DNA from: Mycolicibacterium thermoresistibile
Lineage (GTDB): Bacteria > Actinomycetota > Actinomycetes > Mycobacteriales > Mycobacteriaceae
NCBI RefSeq assembly: GCF_900187065.1
Contig: NZ_LT906483.1
Coordinates: 2,666,001 to 2,730,000 of the forward strand
Length of the DNA: 64,000 nt
Direction of reading: 5' to 3'
Shown here: positions 49,992-60,906 of the stretch, one piece after another
How positions within the stretch are numbered: the first letter of the stretch is position 1
Layout: each line of letters opens with the position of its first letter
Notes under the pieces: generated by a model
The model's database searches: none
Told to the model about the DNA's origin: nothing
The model's input: only the letters and a program-made list of their open reading frames with translations
Made by a program: the position numbers and the translations under genes

Positions 49992-50600
49992 TCAGCGGCC
50001 GTCCGGGCGCATCAGCCGTTCCACATACTTGGCGATGACGTCGACCTCGAGGTTGACCGGGGCGCCGACCTCGACGGTTCCCAGGGTGGTGAGCTCCAGC
50101 GTGGTGGGGATCAACGACACCTCGAACCAGTCCGGACCCAGGTCGGACACGGTCAGCGACACCCCGTCGACCGTGATCGACCCCTTGTGCACCACATACC
50201 GGGACAGCTCCGCCGGCAGCGCGATCCGTACCACCTCCCAGCCCTGCGCCGGAGTGCGGGAAATCACATTTCCGGTGCCGTCGACATGGCCCTGCACGAT
50301 GTGGCCGCCCAGCCGGCTGTTGACGGCCGCGGCCCGCTCCAGGTTGACCCGGCTGCCCGGCTTCAGCACAGCGAGGCTGGACCGGTTCAGCGTCTCCCCC
50401 ATCACGTCGGTGCTGAAGGCCCCGTCGGCGACCTCCACCACGGTGAGGCACACCCCGTTCACCGCGATCGAATCGCCGTGCCGGGCGTCGCTGGTGACGA
50501 CCGGGCCCCGGATCACCAGGCGGGCCGACGACCCCGCCGGGCCGACGAAATCCTCCCGTTCGACGATCTCACCCAACTCTTCGACGATTCCGGTGAACAC
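49992..50600 (-). CDS. ribC: Riboflavin synthase, alpha chain
   Basis: Dismutates two lumazines to riboflavin and the pyrimidine precursor. The 202-residue protein begins with the invariant MFTGIVEELGEI and has two lumazine-binding repeats (GDSIAVNGVCLTVVEV and GSITVDGVSLTVSDL). It starts the minus-strand riboflavin operon and is divergent from lprG with 88 bp between. No FMN-riboswitch-like structure was recognised there. Elsewhere the same enzyme is often called RibE. Confidence 0.95.
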   Translation of the reverse strand: MFTGIVEELGEIVEREDFVGPAGSSARLVIRGPVVTSDARHGDSIAVNGVCLTVVEVADGAFSTDVMGETLNRSSLAVLKPGSRVNLERAAAVNSRLGGHIVQGHVDGTGNVISRTPAQGWEVVRIALPAELSRYVVHKGSITVDGVSLTVSDLGPDWFEVSLIPTTLELTTLGTVEVGAPVNLEVDVIAKYVERLMRPDGR

Positions 50601-50688
50601 CAGGTCAGGCTAGTCGACCGGGGAACGCCCGCCGCGGGCGGCGCGTCGACCCCTCGGTGCACTCGGTCACACCCTCTACGATGCACTC

Positions 50689-51432
50689 ATGCAGACGCGC
50701 TTCCGCCACGCTGGACGAACCGTTCCGGTCCGAAATCTCTTTGCCCTGTTCGCGCTCGTCGCCCTGATCGTGGGGGTCGCGGGCTGCTCCTCGGGGGAGG
50801 ATCAGGCCGACCAGTCCGAGCAGCCGACCCCGGATGCCGCGACGCTCCTGGAGGAAGCCGCTCAGACCACCCGCGACCTGCAGAGCGTGCGCCTGGATCT
50901 GACGGTGCAGGGCGAGATTCCCGAACTGCCGATCGAGACGCTGCAGGGAGACCTGACCAACGTGCCCGAGGTGGGCGCCACCGGCACCGCCGACATCATC
51001 ATGATGGGGCAGCGTTTCGAGGATGTGGACTTCGTCGTCGCCGAGGGCAATCTGTTCGCGGCGCTGGCCGCCGGCGACTACATCGACTTCGGGCCCGCCG
51101 CCGACATCTATGACGTCTCGGCGATCCTGAACCCCGACACCGGCCTGGCCAACCTGCTGGCCAACTTCTCCGACGACGCCACCGTCGAGGGCCGCGAGAC
51201 CATCAACGGGGTGCGGACGCTGCACGTCACCGGCACGGTCACCCCGGAGGCGGTCAACGCGATCGCACCGCAGATCGGCGCCGAGGCCCCGGTGCCGGCC
51301 GGCGCGTGGATCCGCGCCGACGGTGCCCGTGATCTGGTCCAGGCCCAGCTGGAGCCCGACTCGGGCACCACGGTCACCATGACGCTGTCCGAGTGGAACA
51401 AGCCCGTCACCGTCGTCAAGCCGGAGGTGTGA
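50689..51432 (+). CDS. lprG: LprG-family triacylglycerol/lipoglycan carrier lipoprotein
   Basis: Periplasmic lipoprotein that binds triacylated lipids and glycolipids and, with the P55 transporter, moves them toward the outer membrane in mycobacteria. The 247-residue precursor has a signal peptide with lipobox GVAGC (Cys ~33). The mature part reads [40 protein letters not shown] and [20 protein letters not shown], the LppX_LprAFG fold. Its stop overlaps the P55 start (TGATG), so expression is coupled. Confidence 0.93.
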   Translation: MQTRFRHAGRTVPVRNLFALFALVALIVGVAGCSSGEDQADQSEQPTPDAATLLEEAAQTTRDLQSVRLDLTVQGEIPELPIETLQGDLTNVPEVGATGTADIIMMGQRFEDVDFVVAEGNLFAALAAGDYIDFGPAADIYDVSAILNPDTGLANLLANFSDDATVEGRETINGVRTLHVTGTVTPEAVNAIAPQIGAEAPVPAGAWIRADGARDLVQAQLEPDSGTTVTMTLSEWNKPVTVVKPEV

Positions 51433-53108
51433 TGCGGCGCGCCACCGCCGCCGCCATCAGGCCGCCGCGCGGCCACAACCGCACGATCGCGATCAGCGCG
51501 GGCAGCCTCGCAGTGCTGCTGGGTGCGCTCGACACCTATGTGGTGATCACGATCATGGTCGACATCATGCGGGATGTCGGCATCGCGCTGAACAAGATCC
51601 ATCAGGTCACGCCGATCATCACCGGCTATCTGCTCGGCTACATCGCGGCGATGCCGCTGCTGGGCCGGGCGTCGGACCGGTTCGGCCGCAAGATGCTGAT
51701 CCAGGTCGGGCTGGCCGGGTTCGCGATCGGTTCGGTGGTCACCGCGCTGGCCGGGGATCTGCAAAGCCTGCACATGCTGGTGACCGGCCGCATCATCCAG
51801 GGCGCCGCCAGCGGGGCACTGCTGCCGGTGACGCTGGCCCTGGCCGCCGACCTGTGGGCGGAACGCAACCGGGCCGGGGTGCTCGGCGGGATCGGCGCCG
51901 CGCAGGAGCTCGGCGCGGTGCTCGGCCCGTTGTACGGCATCGCGATGGTGTGGCTGTTCGGCGCCTGGGAATCGGTGTTCTGGGTCAACGTGCCGCTGGC
52001 CGCGCTGGCGATGGTGATGATCCACTTCAGCCTGCCGGCCCGCGATCCGGACGGGCCACGCGAGAGGATCGACGTCGTCGGCGGGGTGCTGCTGGGGATC
52101 ACGCTCTTCCTGATCGTGGTGGGCCTGTACAACCCGCAACCCAGCGCCCGGGAAGTGGTGCCGACCTGGCGGTTGTGGCTGTTGGCGGCCGCTGCTGTCA
52201 CGCTGATCGGGTTCTTCGTCTGGGAGCGGCGGGCCCGCACCAAACTGATCGATCCGGCGGGTGTCCGGTTCCGGCCGTTCCTCGCCGCGCTCGGGGCCTC
52301 GTTCGTCGCCGGTGCGGCGTTGATGGTGACCCTGGTCAACGTCGAACTGTTCGGCCAGGGCGTGCTCGGCAAGGATCAGTTCGAGGCGGCGATGCTGCTG
52401 CTGCGGTTCCTCATCGCGCTGCCGATCGGCGCGCTGATCGGCGGCTGGCTCGCCACCCGGGTCGGCGACCGGATCGTCACGTTCGTCGGACTGCTCATCG
52501 CCGCGGGTGGATTCTGGTTGATCTCGCACTGGCCGGTGGATCTGCTGGCGGCCCGCCACGACCTCGGCGTGGTCACGCTGCCGGTGCTCGACACCGACCT
52601 GGCGATCGTCGGTATCGGGCTCGGTCTGGTGATCGGACCGCTCACCTCGGCGGCCCTGCGGGTGGTACCGGCCGCCGAACACGGCATCGCCTCGGCGGCG
52701 GTCGTGGTCGCCCGGATGATCGGCATGGTGATCGGACTCGCCGCGCTGTCCGCGTGGGGCCTGTACCGGTTCAACCAGCACCTGCAGAGCCTGGCGGCCC
52801 GGGAGCCCGGCGGCGACTCGCTGGCGGCCCGGCTGGCCGCGGAGGCCGCCCGCTACCGCGAGGCGTATGCGATGCAGTACGGCGAGATCTTCGCGATCAC
52901 CGCACTGCTGTGCGTGGCCGGCGCGCTGCTGGGGCTGTTGATCGCCGGCCACGGTGACCGCGCCGACGACACCGGTACACCCGACGGCAGCGTCTGGGAC
53001 CTGCACGGGTCCGGGGACGACGACACACCCACCCGGGTGATCGGTCGACAGGTGCCGCTGCCCAGCATGGAGCAGACGGTGCGGATGCCCCGCCCACCCG
53101 GAGACTGA
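51432..53108 (+). CDS. P55-type MFS transporter (Rv1410c-like)
   Basis: Major facilitator with 14 helices by visual count, 558 residues. It works with LprG in lipid export and in drug tolerance in mycobacteria. Motif A is [12 protein letters not shown] between helices 2 and 3; motif C-like [14 protein letters not shown] lies in helix 5, and DTY in the first helix is typical of the DHA2 group. A polar cytosolic tail follows residue ~505. ATG at 51432 overlaps the lprG stop and has GGAGG upstream; a longer frame from 51393 lies inside lprG. Confidence 0.93.
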   Translation: MRRATAAAIRPPRGHNRTIAISAGSLAVLLGALDTYVVITIMVDIMRDVGIALNKIHQVTPIITGYLLGYIAAMPLLGRASDRFGRKMLIQVGLAGFAIGSVVTALAGDLQSLHMLVTGRIIQGAASGALLPVTLALAADLWAERNRAGVLGGIGAAQELGAVLGPLYGIAMVWLFGAWESVFWVNVPLAALAMVMIHFSLPARDPDGPRERIDVVGGVLLGITLFLIVVGLYNPQPSAREVVPTWRLWLLAAAAVTLIGFFVWERRARTKLIDPAGVRFRPFLAALGASFVAGAALMVTLVNVELFGQGVLGKDQFEAAMLLLRFLIALPIGALIGGWLATRVGDRIVTFVGLLIAAGGFWLISHWPVDLLAARHDLGVVTLPVLDTDLAIVGIGLGLVIGPLTSAALRVVPAAEHGIASAAVVVARMIGMVIGLAALSAWGLYRFNQHLQSLAAREPGGDSLAARLAAEAARYREAYAMQYGEIFAITALLCVAGALLGLLIAGHGDRADDTGTPDGSVWDLHGSGDDDTPTRVIGRQVPLPSMEQTVRMPRPPGD

Positions 53109-53183
53109 CCCGAGATTGCCGCCCCGCGAGGTGGGGTACTCCCGCTGAAATTCCTCTGCCCCATCCTCGTGAGGGAGGCGTGT

Positions 53184-53744
53184 ATGACAACCGCACTGAA
53201 CGGCAAGAAGGTCGCATTCCTGGTCGCCCCCGAGGGGGTCGAACAGGTCGAGCTCACCGAACCGTGGAAGGCGGTCGAACAAGCCGGTGGCACACCGCAG
53301 CTGGTGTCCACCGAGGTCGGCAAGGTGCAGGCGTTCAATCACCTGACCCCGGCGGACACCTTCGACGCGGAGGTGGCCGCCGACAGCGTGTCGGCGGCCG
53401 ACTACGCCGGGCTGGTGCTGCCCGGAGGCGTCGCAAACCCGGACATCCTGCGGATGCACCCCCCTGCGGTGGCGTTCGTGAAGAGCTTCTTCGACGCGGG
53501 TAAGCCGGTGGCGTCGATCTGCCATGCCGCGTGGACGCTGGTGGAGGCGGACGTGGTCCGGGGCCGGACGCTCACGTCGTGGCCGAGCGTGAAGACCGAC
53601 CTGATCAACGCCGGCGCGAACTGGGTCGACAAGGAAGTGGTGGTGTGCACCGACGGCCCCAACACCCTGGTGTCCAGCCGCAGACCCGACGACCTCCCCG
53701 CGTTCTGCACCGCCACCCTGGAGGCGCTCGCCGCGTCCGGTTAG
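53184..53744 (+). CDS. DJ-1/PfpI-family protein
   Basis: A 186-residue DJ-1/PfpI superfamily protein, class I glutamine amidotransferase-like. The nucleophilic-elbow cysteine is in VASICHAAWTLVEA (about residue 115), with the family Glu in VAPEGVEQVELTEP. Members act as proteases, glyoxalases or chaperones; the exact activity cannot be told. ATG at 53184 has GGGAGGC before it. It is followed by a triplicated 15-bp repeat. Confidence 0.88.
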   Translation: MTTALNGKKVAFLVAPEGVEQVELTEPWKAVEQAGGTPQLVSTEVGKVQAFNHLTPADTFDAEVAADSVSAADYAGLVLPGGVANPDILRMHPPAVAFVKSFFDAGKPVASICHAAWTLVEADVVRGRTLTSWPSVKTDLINAGANWVDKEVVVCTDGPNTLVSSRRPDDLPAFCTATLEALAASG

Positions 53745-53763
53745 CTAGGGACGTCGCCCGGGC

Positions 53764-53808
53764 CTCAGGAGTGCAGGGCTCAGGAGTGCAGGGCTCAGGA
53801 GTGCAGGG
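53764..53808. repeat. Triple 15-bp tandem repeat containing a stop codon
   Basis: CTCAGGAGTGCAGGG occurs three times at 53764-53778, 53779-53793 and 53794-53808. On the minus strand each unit encodes LHS followed by TGA, the last codons and stop of the EEP-fold gene that ends at 53795. Only the first unit met by the ribosome is used. Confidence 0.88.
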
Positions 53809-54784
53809 AAATGTCGCTGATGACGCCGTGATGATCGGAGCCGGCGATGCCCACCCGGCGGAACGACAACGGGGTGGCGCCGCGGGTCAGGATGCGGTCG
53901 ATCGCCAACAGCGGCGGGGTGCGCCGGCCGACCGGATAGGTCGGCACGATGCCCGCCCCGGTGACGACGGCGGCATCGCTCAGCCCGGGTGAGCCGGGAT
54001 GTCGGGATCCGGCCAGCAGATCGCGGAACCGCTTGTGGTCGTAGGTCGCATTGACGTCGGCGCCGATCACCAGGGGACGGTCCTCGAGGGCGAGCACCTC
54101 GGCCAGCCGATCGACCTCGGCGGCCCACCGCCACGGCGGCTCCGGGAATGGCGGCAGCAGGTGCAGCGCGTACACCCGCAGCGGCGCGGCGCCGGGCGCC
54201 GCGACGTTCGCCCGCACATTGTGCAGTTCGAAACCCGGCAGCAGTTCGCCGTCGGACAGCGGGTAGCGCGCATAGATCCCCACACCGCCACCGCCGGGGC
54301 GGCTGCGCAGGAAGGCGTGCGGCAGTTCATCGCCGATCCCGGCGGCCGCCAACGCCGGCACCGCCTCGTCGGTCAGCTCGCTGACGGTCAGCACATCGAT
54401 CCGCTCGGCCCGCACCCTCGCGACCAACGCCGCCGGATCCGCCCGGCCCAGAAAGATGTTGGCCTGCATCACGCGCAGTTGCGGCCCGGCCGCGGACGCG
54501 TCGGCGAAGACCCCGACGGCCCGGTAGAGCGGCCACTGCCCCCACAGACCCACCGCCAGCACGACCGCGGCGAGCAGCGCCGCGACATGCCACCGGCTCA
54601 GGATCAACACCACCGCGGCGACCAGCGCACCGATCAGGAACACCGGGGTGAACGACGCGATCCGGATGAGCCGCGGCGCGTCGGTGAAATGGGTGGCGAT
54701 CCCGGCGGCGCAGCCGGCGAGCAACAACACCCCTGAGGTCCCGGCGATCCATCGGACCCATCGCACGCCACCATGCTGCCGCAC
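53795..54784 (-). CDS. Membrane-anchored endonuclease/exonuclease/phosphatase-fold protein
   Basis: A 329-residue protein. Three hydrophobic segments lie in the first ~95 residues (WIAGTSGVLLLAGCAAGIA; FTPVFLIGALVAAVVLIL; VAALLAAVVLAVGLWG). The outer EEP domain follows: LRVMQANIFLGR, DVLTVSELTDEAV (metal Glu), RPLVIGADVNAT (Asp-Asn pair) and AGSDHHGVISDI (terminal SDHH). Substrate unknown; phosphodiesters in the envelope are possible. GTG start at 54784 is the best of several. Eight bases separate it from ribD. The stop lies in a triplicated repeat. Confidence 0.85.
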   Translation of the reverse strand: MRQHGGVRWVRWIAGTSGVLLLAGCAAGIATHFTDAPRLIRIASFTPVFLIGALVAAVVLILSRWHVAALLAAVVLAVGLWGQWPLYRAVGVFADASAAGPQLRVMQANIFLGRADPAALVARVRAERIDVLTVSELTDEAVPALAAAGIGDELPHAFLRSRPGGGGVGIYARYPLSDGELLPGFELHNVRANVAAPGAAPLRVYALHLLPPFPEPPWRWAAEVDRLAEVLALEDRPLVIGADVNATYDHKRFRDLLAGSRHPGSPGLSDAAVVTGAGIVPTYPVGRRTPPLLAIDRILTRGATPLSFRRVGIAGSDHHGVISDISLHS

Positions 54785-54792
54785 CGTCGGCG

Positions 54793-55794
54793 TCAGCGGG
54801 GCACCAGGCTCAGCAGCACATCCGGTCCGACGGAGGTCATCCCGTCGAACCGCCAGCGGTGCGCGTTGCCGATCGTGGTCACCCCGACGTCGTCGACCAC
54901 CGTGACCGGGCCGCCGAGCAGCACCGGCGCCACATACGCCAGGATCCGGTCGACCAGACCGGCCCGCACGAACGCGCCGGCCAGGGTGGGGCCGCCCTCC
55001 AACAGCACATCGGTGCGGTCGGCGAGCGCGCGGACCACCTCGTGCGGGTCGTGGGTGCGGATCACCATGGTGCGGGAGTCGTCGTTGAGCACGTTGGCGT
55101 CCGCGGAGATGTCGCGGGTCCCCACCACCACCCGCAGGGGCTGGCGTTCGGCCAGGCTGCCGTCCGGGCGCCGTGCGGTCAGGGTCGGGTCGTCGGCCAG
55201 CACGGTGCCGGTGCCGACCACGATCGCGTCGGCGGCGGCGCGGCGGCGGTGCACGTCAGCGCGGGCCTCCTCGCTGGTGATCCACTGGCTGGTGCCGTCC
55301 GCGGCGGCGCTGCGCCCATCGACGCTGGCGGCGAACTTCCACGTGACATGCGGGCGCCCGGTGCGGGTCTTGTGCAGCCATTCCCGCAGGGGACCGGCCG
55401 CGACCTCGTCGGCCAGCACCCCGCCGGTCACCCGCACCCCGGCCGCCGCGAGCCGCCGCGCACCGCCGGACGCGACCGGATCCGGGTCGGCGACCGCGTA
55501 GATCACCGTCGAAACACCTGCCGCCAGAAGGGCATCCACACACGGCGGGGTCCGTCCGTGATGATTGCACGGCTCCAGGGTCACCACCGCGGTGCCGCCG
55601 GCGGCGCGTGCACCGGCCTGGCGCAGCGCCACCACCTCGGCGTGCGGGCCGCCGGGCGGTGCGGTGCCGCCGGCACCGACCGGCTCCCCGGCGCGGTCCA
55701 GGATCACCGCCCCGACCGGCGGGTTGGGGTAGGTGGCCCCCTTGACCCGGTCGGCCTGCTCGAGGGCCGACCGCATCGCCGCCTCCGGGGTCAT
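54793..55794 (-). CDS. ribD: Bifunctional riboflavin deaminase-reductase
   Basis: Performs the deamination and the side-chain reduction in riboflavin synthesis. The 333 residues comprise an N-terminal cytidine-deaminase-like zinc domain ([23 protein letters not shown]) and a C-terminal dihydrofolate-reductase-like domain ([34 protein letters not shown]). Its ATG overlaps the rpe stop (ATGA), and it lies away from the other rib genes, as in M. tuberculosis (ribG, Rv1409). Confidence 0.95.
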   Translation of the reverse strand: MTPEAAMRSALEQADRVKGATYPNPPVGAVILDRAGEPVGAGGTAPPGGPHAEVVALRQAGARAAGGTAVVTLEPCNHHGRTPPCVDALLAAGVSTVIYAVADPDPVASGGARRLAAAGVRVTGGVLADEVAAGPLREWLHKTRTGRPHVTWKFAASVDGRSAAADGTSQWITSEEARADVHRRRAAADAIVVGTGTVLADDPTLTARRPDGSLAERQPLRVVVGTRDISADANVLNDDSRTMVIRTHDPHEVVRALADRTDVLLEGGPTLAGAFVRAGLVDRILAYVAPVLLGGPVTVVDDVGVTTIGNAHRWRFDGMTSVGPDVLLSLVPR

Positions 55795-56468
55795 GAGGTC
55801 AGGTGTCTGGAGGCCGCGGCGGCCTTGCGCCGCAGCAGCTCCACCGCGGCCGCCGGGTCCTCGGCGCTGTAGACCGCCGACCCGGCCACGAAGCAGTCCA
55901 CCCCGGCCTCGGCGGCCGCCTCGATAGTGTCGGCGTTGATCCCCCCGTCGATCTCCACCAGGATCGTCAACTCCCCGGCGTCCACCAGCCGGCGGACGAT
56001 GCCGACCTTCGGCAGCACCTCCGGGATGAACTTCTGCCCGCCGAACCCGGGTTCGACGGACATGATCAGCAGGGTGTCGAAGTCGCGCAGGATCTCCAGG
56101 TAGGGCTCGAGCGGGGTGCCGGGTTTGATCGCCAGCCCGGCCTTGGCGCCGGCGGCGCGGATGTCGCGGGCCACCGCGGTCGGGTTGTCGGTCGCCTCGG
56201 CGTGGAACGTGACGTTGTACGCCCCGGCCTCGGCGTACGGCGGCGCCCACCGCTCGGGGTTCTCGATCATCAGATGGCAGTCCATCGGGATGTCGGTCGC
56301 GTTGAGCAACGACTCGACGACCGGCAGGCCCAGGGTCAGATTGGGCACGAAATGGTTGTCCATCACGTCGACGTGCAGCCAGTCCGCGCCCTTGACCGCG
56401 GCGGCCTCATCGGCCAATCGGGCGAAGTCGGCAGCCAGGATCGACGGCGCAATGAGGGGTCGTGCCAT
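55791..56468 (-). CDS. rpe: Ribulose-phosphate 3-epimerase
   Basis: Interconverts ribulose-5-P and xylulose-5-P, linking the oxidative branch to transketolase at the other end of the window. The 225-residue TIM barrel has [33 protein letters not shown] (His/Asp), the CHLMIENPE segment, [12 protein letters not shown] and [11 protein letters not shown]. Starts four bases after rsmB and overlaps ribD. Confidence 0.96.
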   Translation of the reverse strand: MARPLIAPSILAADFARLADEAAAVKGADWLHVDVMDNHFVPNLTLGLPVVESLLNATDIPMDCHLMIENPERWAPPYAEAGAYNVTFHAEATDNPTAVARDIRAAGAKAGLAIKPGTPLEPYLEILRDFDTLLIMSVEPGFGGQKFIPEVLPKVGIVRRLVDAGELTILVEIDGGINADTIEAAAEAGVDCFVAGSAVYSAEDPAAAVELLRRKAAAASRHLTS

Positions 56469-56472
56469 ACCG

Positions 56473-57906
56473 TCAGCCTACTTTGAGCGCGGCGGCGAAC
56501 ATCGCGTCGGTGCCGTGCCGGTGCGGCCAGAGTTGCACGTGCGGCCCGGCGCCAATCCGGTCGACCGGCGCGAACAGGTCCCGGGTGTCCAGCGCGGTCA
56601 CCGGGTGCCGGCGCAGGGCGTCGTTGACCACCCCGACCGTCTCGGCCAGATGCGGTGAACAGGTGGCGTAGAGCACCACGCCGCCGGGCCGGGTCAGCGC
56701 GATCGCCGCGCTCAGCAGTTCGCGCTGCAGCCGGGTCAGGGCGGGCACATCGCTGGGGGTGCGCCGCCAGCGGGCCTCCGGGCGGCGGCGCAGCGCACCC
56801 AGCCCGGTGCACGGCGCGTCGACGAGGACCCGGTCGAAGCCGGGCGCGAGCCCCGGGTCCCGCCCGTCGACGCGCAGCACCTCGACGTTGAGTCCACGGG
56901 TGTTCTGTTCGACCAGTTCGGCGCGCCGCGGGTTGGGTTCCACCGCGGTGACCCGCGGCACGGAACCATCCGGGGTGCAGTGGGTTCCGCTCGCCGCGAT
57001 CGCCGCCAGCAGAGCGGTCTTGCCGCCGGGGCCGGCGCACAGATCCAGCCACCGCCCGGTGTCCCGGCCGTCCAGCGGGGCGAGCGTCAGCGCCCGCGCG
57101 ACCAGCTGACTGCCCTCGTCCTGCACCAGCGCCGCGCCGTCGCGCACCGGCGCCAGCGCGGCCGGATCACCTCCGATCAGGTAGACCGCCCACGGCGAGT
57201 ATCTGCCCACGGTGCCGCCCACCTGCTCGGCGAGGTCGGCGGCGGTGAGCACACCCGGCCGGGCCGCCAGATGCACCAGCGGGCGGTCGTCGTCGCTGGC
57301 CAGCAGGTCCTCCAGTTCACCGGCGTCGGGGCCGAGCGCGTCGGCGAACGCCTGGGCGATCCACCGCGGATGGGAGTACCGGAAAGCGAGGTGTCCCACC
57401 GGATCCCGATCGGCCGGCGGGGCCAGTTCGGCGACCCACGACCGTTCATCGCGAGAGGCGATGGTGCGCAGCACCGCGTTGACGAATCCCGCACGGGCGG
57501 AATCGAATTCGGCGCCGGCATGTTCGACCGTCGTCGACACCGCGGCATGCGGTTCGACCCGGGTGCGCAGCAGTTGGTAGGCGCCCAGCCGCAGCAGGTC
57601 CAACAGCACCGGGTCGATCTTCTCCACCGGCCGGCCGGCGGCGTGGGCGATCACCGCGTCGAGCAGCCCGCGGGTGCGGCACGCGCCGTAAGCCAGTTCG
57701 GTCGCGAACGCGGCGTCCCGGCCGGTGATACCGCGTTCCCGCAGCAGGGCGGGCAGCACCAGGTTGGCGTAGGCGTCGCGTTCGGACACCGCCCGCAGCA
57801 CGTCGAAGGCGGCCCGGCGGGCCGGGTCGAGGCGGCGCCGCGGGGGCCGCGACGACCGGGTCGGCCGCTTGGCCCGATGGGGCCGCGACGGTCTGCGGTC
57901 GGTCAT
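56473..57906 (-). CDS. rsmB: 16S rRNA m5C967 methyltransferase (Fmu/RsmB)
   Basis: Methylates C967-type cytosine of 16S rRNA. The 477 residues have an Arg-rich N-terminal extension, a NusB-like RNA-binding domain ([32 protein letters not shown]) and a Rossmann methyltransferase domain with [18 protein letters not shown]. The two catalytic cysteines lie in [16 protein letters not shown] and [11 protein letters not shown] at 57906 overlaps the fmt stop; the frame extends further upstream but lies in fmt. Confidence 0.95.
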   Translation of the reverse strand: MTDRRPSRPHRAKRPTRSSRPPRRRLDPARRAAFDVLRAVSERDAYANLVLPALLRERGITGRDAAFATELAYGACRTRGLLDAVIAHAAGRPVEKIDPVLLDLLRLGAYQLLRTRVEPHAAVSTTVEHAGAEFDSARAGFVNAVLRTIASRDERSWVAELAPPADRDPVGHLAFRYSHPRWIAQAFADALGPDAGELEDLLASDDDRPLVHLAARPGVLTAADLAEQVGGTVGRYSPWAVYLIGGDPAALAPVRDGAALVQDEGSQLVARALTLAPLDGRDTGRWLDLCAGPGGKTALLAAIAASGTHCTPDGSVPRVTAVEPNPRRAELVEQNTRGLNVEVLRVDGRDPGLAPGFDRVLVDAPCTGLGALRRRPEARWRRTPSDVPALTRLQRELLSAAIALTRPGGVVLYATCSPHLAETVGVVNDALRRHPVTALDTRDLFAPVDRIGAGPHVQLWPHRHGTDAMFAAALKVG

Positions 57907-58847
57907 CGGGCCCGTGCGGTGTCGTCGAGGCGGGCTCCGCGGGCCCAGTCCGGGGCGTTCATCGGTTTCTTGCCGGGCGGCTGGATCCAGCCCAGCCGCA
58001 CCGGGTGGGTGCCGGTGCCGAACCACACCGCCTGCTTACCGGAGCCGTCCCGGCCGGCCCGGATCTCCCCCGGCGCAAGCGGTTCGGCGTCGTCGTCGAC
58101 GGTGACCGGGCCGAGTTTGACCCGCAGGTCGCCGATCATCGTCCACGCGCCCGGATTCGGGGTCATCGCGCGGATCCGGCGTTCCACCACGTGGGCCGGC
58201 AGATCCCAGCGGATGCGGGCGGCCTCCACGGTGATCTTCGGCGCGTAGCTGACCCCCTCGGACGGCTGCGGCACCGCGGTCAGGGTGCCGTCCTCGATCC
58301 CGTCGAGCGTGCGCTCCAGCAGTTCGGCGCCCGAATCCGCCAACCGGTCCAACAGATCCCCTGCGGTGTCGGTGGGCCGGATGGTCTCGGTGACGACGCC
58401 GTAGATCGGGCCGGAGTCCAGGGCCGGTTCGATGCGGAAGGTGCTCGCCCCGGTCACGGTGTCGCCGGCCGCGATCGCCGCCTGCACCGGCGCGGCGCCG
58501 CGCCAGGCCGGCAGCAGCGAGAAGTGCAGGTTGACCCAGCCGTGCCGGGGCACCGCCAGCAGCCGCTCGGACAGCAGCGCACCGTAGGCCACCACCGGGC
58601 AGCAGTCCGGCGCCAGCTCGGTCAACTCGGCGATGAACTCGTCGGTGTTCGGGCTCGGCGGCCGCAGCACCGGAATGCCGTGTTCCGACGCCAATTTCGC
58701 CACCGGTGACGGTGCCGGGCGGGCGCGGCGGCCGGCCGCGGCGTCGGGCCGGGTGAGCACCGCCACCACCTCATGGCGGGGTGAGTCGATCAGCCGGCGC
58801 AGCGACGGCAGGGCAGCTTCCGGGGTACCGGCGAACACGAGGCGCAT
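57903..58847 (-). CDS. fmt: Methionyl-tRNA formyltransferase
   Basis: Formylates initiator Met-tRNA using 10-formyl-THF. The 314 residues show [15 protein letters not shown] at the N-terminus, the catalytic [17 protein letters not shown] (Asn and His) and a C-terminal RNA-binding domain ([20 protein letters not shown]). ATG at 58847 is chosen as the family start. It lies 58 bp after priA on the same strand. Confidence 0.96.
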   Translation of the reverse strand: MRLVFAGTPEAALPSLRRLIDSPRHEVVAVLTRPDAAAGRRARPAPSPVAKLASEHGIPVLRPPSPNTDEFIAELTELAPDCCPVVAYGALLSERLLAVPRHGWVNLHFSLLPAWRGAAPVQAAIAAGDTVTGASTFRIEPALDSGPIYGVVTETIRPTDTAGDLLDRLADSGAELLERTLDGIEDGTLTAVPQPSEGVSYAPKITVEAARIRWDLPAHVVERRIRAMTPNPGAWTMIGDLRVKLGPVTVDDDAEPLAPGEIRAGRDGSGKQAVWFGTGTHPVRLGWIQPPGKKPMNAPDWARGARLDDTARAR

Positions 58848-58905
58848 CCGACTCAGTCTAGGAGCGGTGATCCGCCGCACCGGACACCCCGGCGCCGGTC
58901 CGGCG

Positions 58906-60906
58906 TCAGCCGATGTGCAGCGGGTCGATCTGCACCCGCACCGGTGCGTGGTCGTGCCGCGCGCTGAGCACCCCGGTGGCCCGGCGCAACGCCGCCGCCA
59001 GCGCCAGGCCGCTCTCCCGCGGCACCCGCACCAGCATCCGGTGCACCGGACTGTCCGGGCCGATCCCCGGGGGCCGGCGCGCCCCGAACGGCAACTCGAC
59101 AGGGCCGAGCGGTTCGGCCTCCGGCGGCAGCTCGGCGACCTCGAGCAGGGCGCGCACGGCGTCGGGGGTGCCGTCCAGCGCGGCGATGTGCACCGCCGGC
59201 GGCAACCCCACTTCGGCGCGGGCGTCCAGCTCGGCCTCGGCGTGGCCGACCGGATCCCAGCGGATCAGTGCCTGCACGGTCGGCAGCGCGGATTCGGCGA
59301 CCACGGTGACCACCCCGCCCGCGCCGCGGGGCCGGACCAGCGCCGCCGCGATCATCCAGCGTCGCAGGGTGTCCTCGGCGGCGCGCAGGTCCTGGCGGCC
59401 CAGCAGCGCCCAGGCGTCCAGCAGCAACGCCGCCCCGTACCCGCCGGCCGCGACCGGTTCGGCGCCCGGGGTGGCGACCACCAGCGCGGGGCGGCCGTCG
59501 ACGCTGGGCACCACGGTGTCCCCGCCCGAGGTCACCACGGTCACCCCCGGAAACGCCCGGCCCAGTTCCTCGGCGGTCCGGCGGGCGCCCACCACCACCG
59601 CGCGCACGGCGTCCGAACCGCACCGGGCGCAGCGCAGCGCCGGATCCTGGCGGCCGCACCACCGGCACACCACCCCCGGCGCATCCCGGTCGGGCAGCGA
59701 CAACGGACCGGTGCAGTGCCGGCACCGGGCGATCTGGCGGCACCGCGCGCACGCCAGCGCGGGCACATACCCCCGCCGCGGCACCTGCACCAGCACCGGG
59801 GCGCCGGCGTCCAGCGCGCCGCGCGCCGCCCGCAACGCCACCGACGGCAGCCGCGCGGTGCGGGCCGCCGGATCACGCTCGTGCTGAAAGTTGCTGTCGT
59901 CCAGCGCGATCACCCGAGGTGTGCGGTCCCGCACCACCGGCCGGGTGGCCACCAGATCGTGCGCCCAGCGGCTGCGCACCAGCGCCTGCGCCTCGGCGGT
60001 CCGCGCGTAGCCACCGATGATCGCCGCGCAGCGCAGCTGGTGCGCCCGCAGCATCGCGACCTCGCGGGCATGCGGGTAGGGGGCCCGCGGTTCGGCGAGG
60101 GTGTCGTTGCCGTCGTCCCACACCATCACCAGGCCCAGGTCGGCGACCGGCGCGAACACCGCGCTGCGGGTGCCGACCACCACCCGGGCCTGCCCGCGCA
60201 GCACCGCCAGCCACCGGCGGTAGCGTTCCGCCGGCCCCAGCCCCGCCGACAACGCCACCACCCGGCCGGTGTCGAGCCGATCGGCGAGCGCACCGTGCAG
60301 GTCGTCGACGTCGCGCTGATCGGGCACGATCGCCAGCACACCGCGGCCGGCCCGCACCGTCACCAGCGCAGCCTCGGCGAGCCGGTCGACCCACCGCTCC
60401 CCCGGCAGCGCCTGCCACACCGCCCGGGCGGCCCGCCCGTCGCGCAGCGCCGCCAGGAACTGCGCACCGCGCCCGTAGGCCGCCCACCCGGACTCGTCGG
60501 GCGGTTCGACCGTCATCACCGGCAGGTCGGGGACCGGTTCCCGCTCGACCCTGGCGTGCCGCGGCGGCACCGCCAGCCGGATGACGTCGGCGCGGGTGCC
60601 GGCGTACCGGGCGGCCACCGCGTCGACCAGCCGCCGCACCTGGCCGGTGAGCACCGGTTCGGCCGAGATCACCCGGTCCAGCCAGCCCAGCTTGCCGGTG
60701 TGGTCGGTCTCCGAGCGCCGTTCCAGGATGAACGCGTCGACCAGCCGGCCCCGGAACCGGACCCGCACCCTCACCCCGGGCTGGGCATCGTCGGACTGCT
60801 CCGCCGAGACCAGGTAGTCGAACTCGCGGTCCAGGTGCGGCACCTCGAGCATCGGCAGCACCCGCGCGACCGGTTCGTGCTCGGCGGGTGTGCGCTGCAG
60901 CGTCAC
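58906..60906 (-). CDS. priA: PriA-like replication restart protein with degenerate helicase motifs
   Basis: A 666-residue PriA family protein. The N-terminal DNA-binding domain ([19 protein letters not shown]) and the zinc-binding cysteines between the helicase halves ([29 protein letters not shown]) are kept. The ATPase motifs are not: the usual GSGKT is replaced by [12 protein letters not shown], and the DEEH box by MVWDDGNDT. Loss of Walker motifs is known for actinobacterial PriA, which is thus thought to act without helicase activity. GTG at 60906 overlaps the stop of the upstream membrane-protein gene. Confidence 0.92.
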   Translation of the reverse strand: MTLQRTPAEHEPVARVLPMLEVPHLDREFDYLVSAEQSDDAQPGVRVRVRFRGRLVDAFILERRSETDHTGKLGWLDRVISAEPVLTGQVRRLVDAVAARYAGTRADVIRLAVPPRHARVEREPVPDLPVMTVEPPDESGWAAYGRGAQFLAALRDGRAARAVWQALPGERWVDRLAEAALVTVRAGRGVLAIVPDQRDVDDLHGALADRLDTGRVVALSAGLGPAERYRRWLAVLRGQARVVVGTRSAVFAPVADLGLVMVWDDGNDTLAEPRAPYPHAREVAMLRAHQLRCAAIIGGYARTAEAQALVRSRWAHDLVATRPVVRDRTPRVIALDDSNFQHERDPAARTARLPSVALRAARGALDAGAPVLVQVPRRGYVPALACARCRQIARCRHCTGPLSLPDRDAPGVVCRWCGRQDPALRCARCGSDAVRAVVVGARRTAEELGRAFPGVTVVTSGGDTVVPSVDGRPALVVATPGAEPVAAGGYGAALLLDAWALLGRQDLRAAEDTLRRWMIAAALVRPRGAGGVVTVVAESALPTVQALIRWDPVGHAEAELDARAEVGLPPAVHIAALDGTPDAVRALLEVAELPPEAEPLGPVELPFGARRPPGIGPDSPVHRMLVRVPRESGLALAAALRRATGVLSARHDHAPVRVQIDPLHIG

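Noticed and set aside
50601..50688. Possible FMN riboswitch upstream of ribC
   Set aside because: The 88-bp divergent gap with lprG is too short, and I could not see the conserved FMN-element core.
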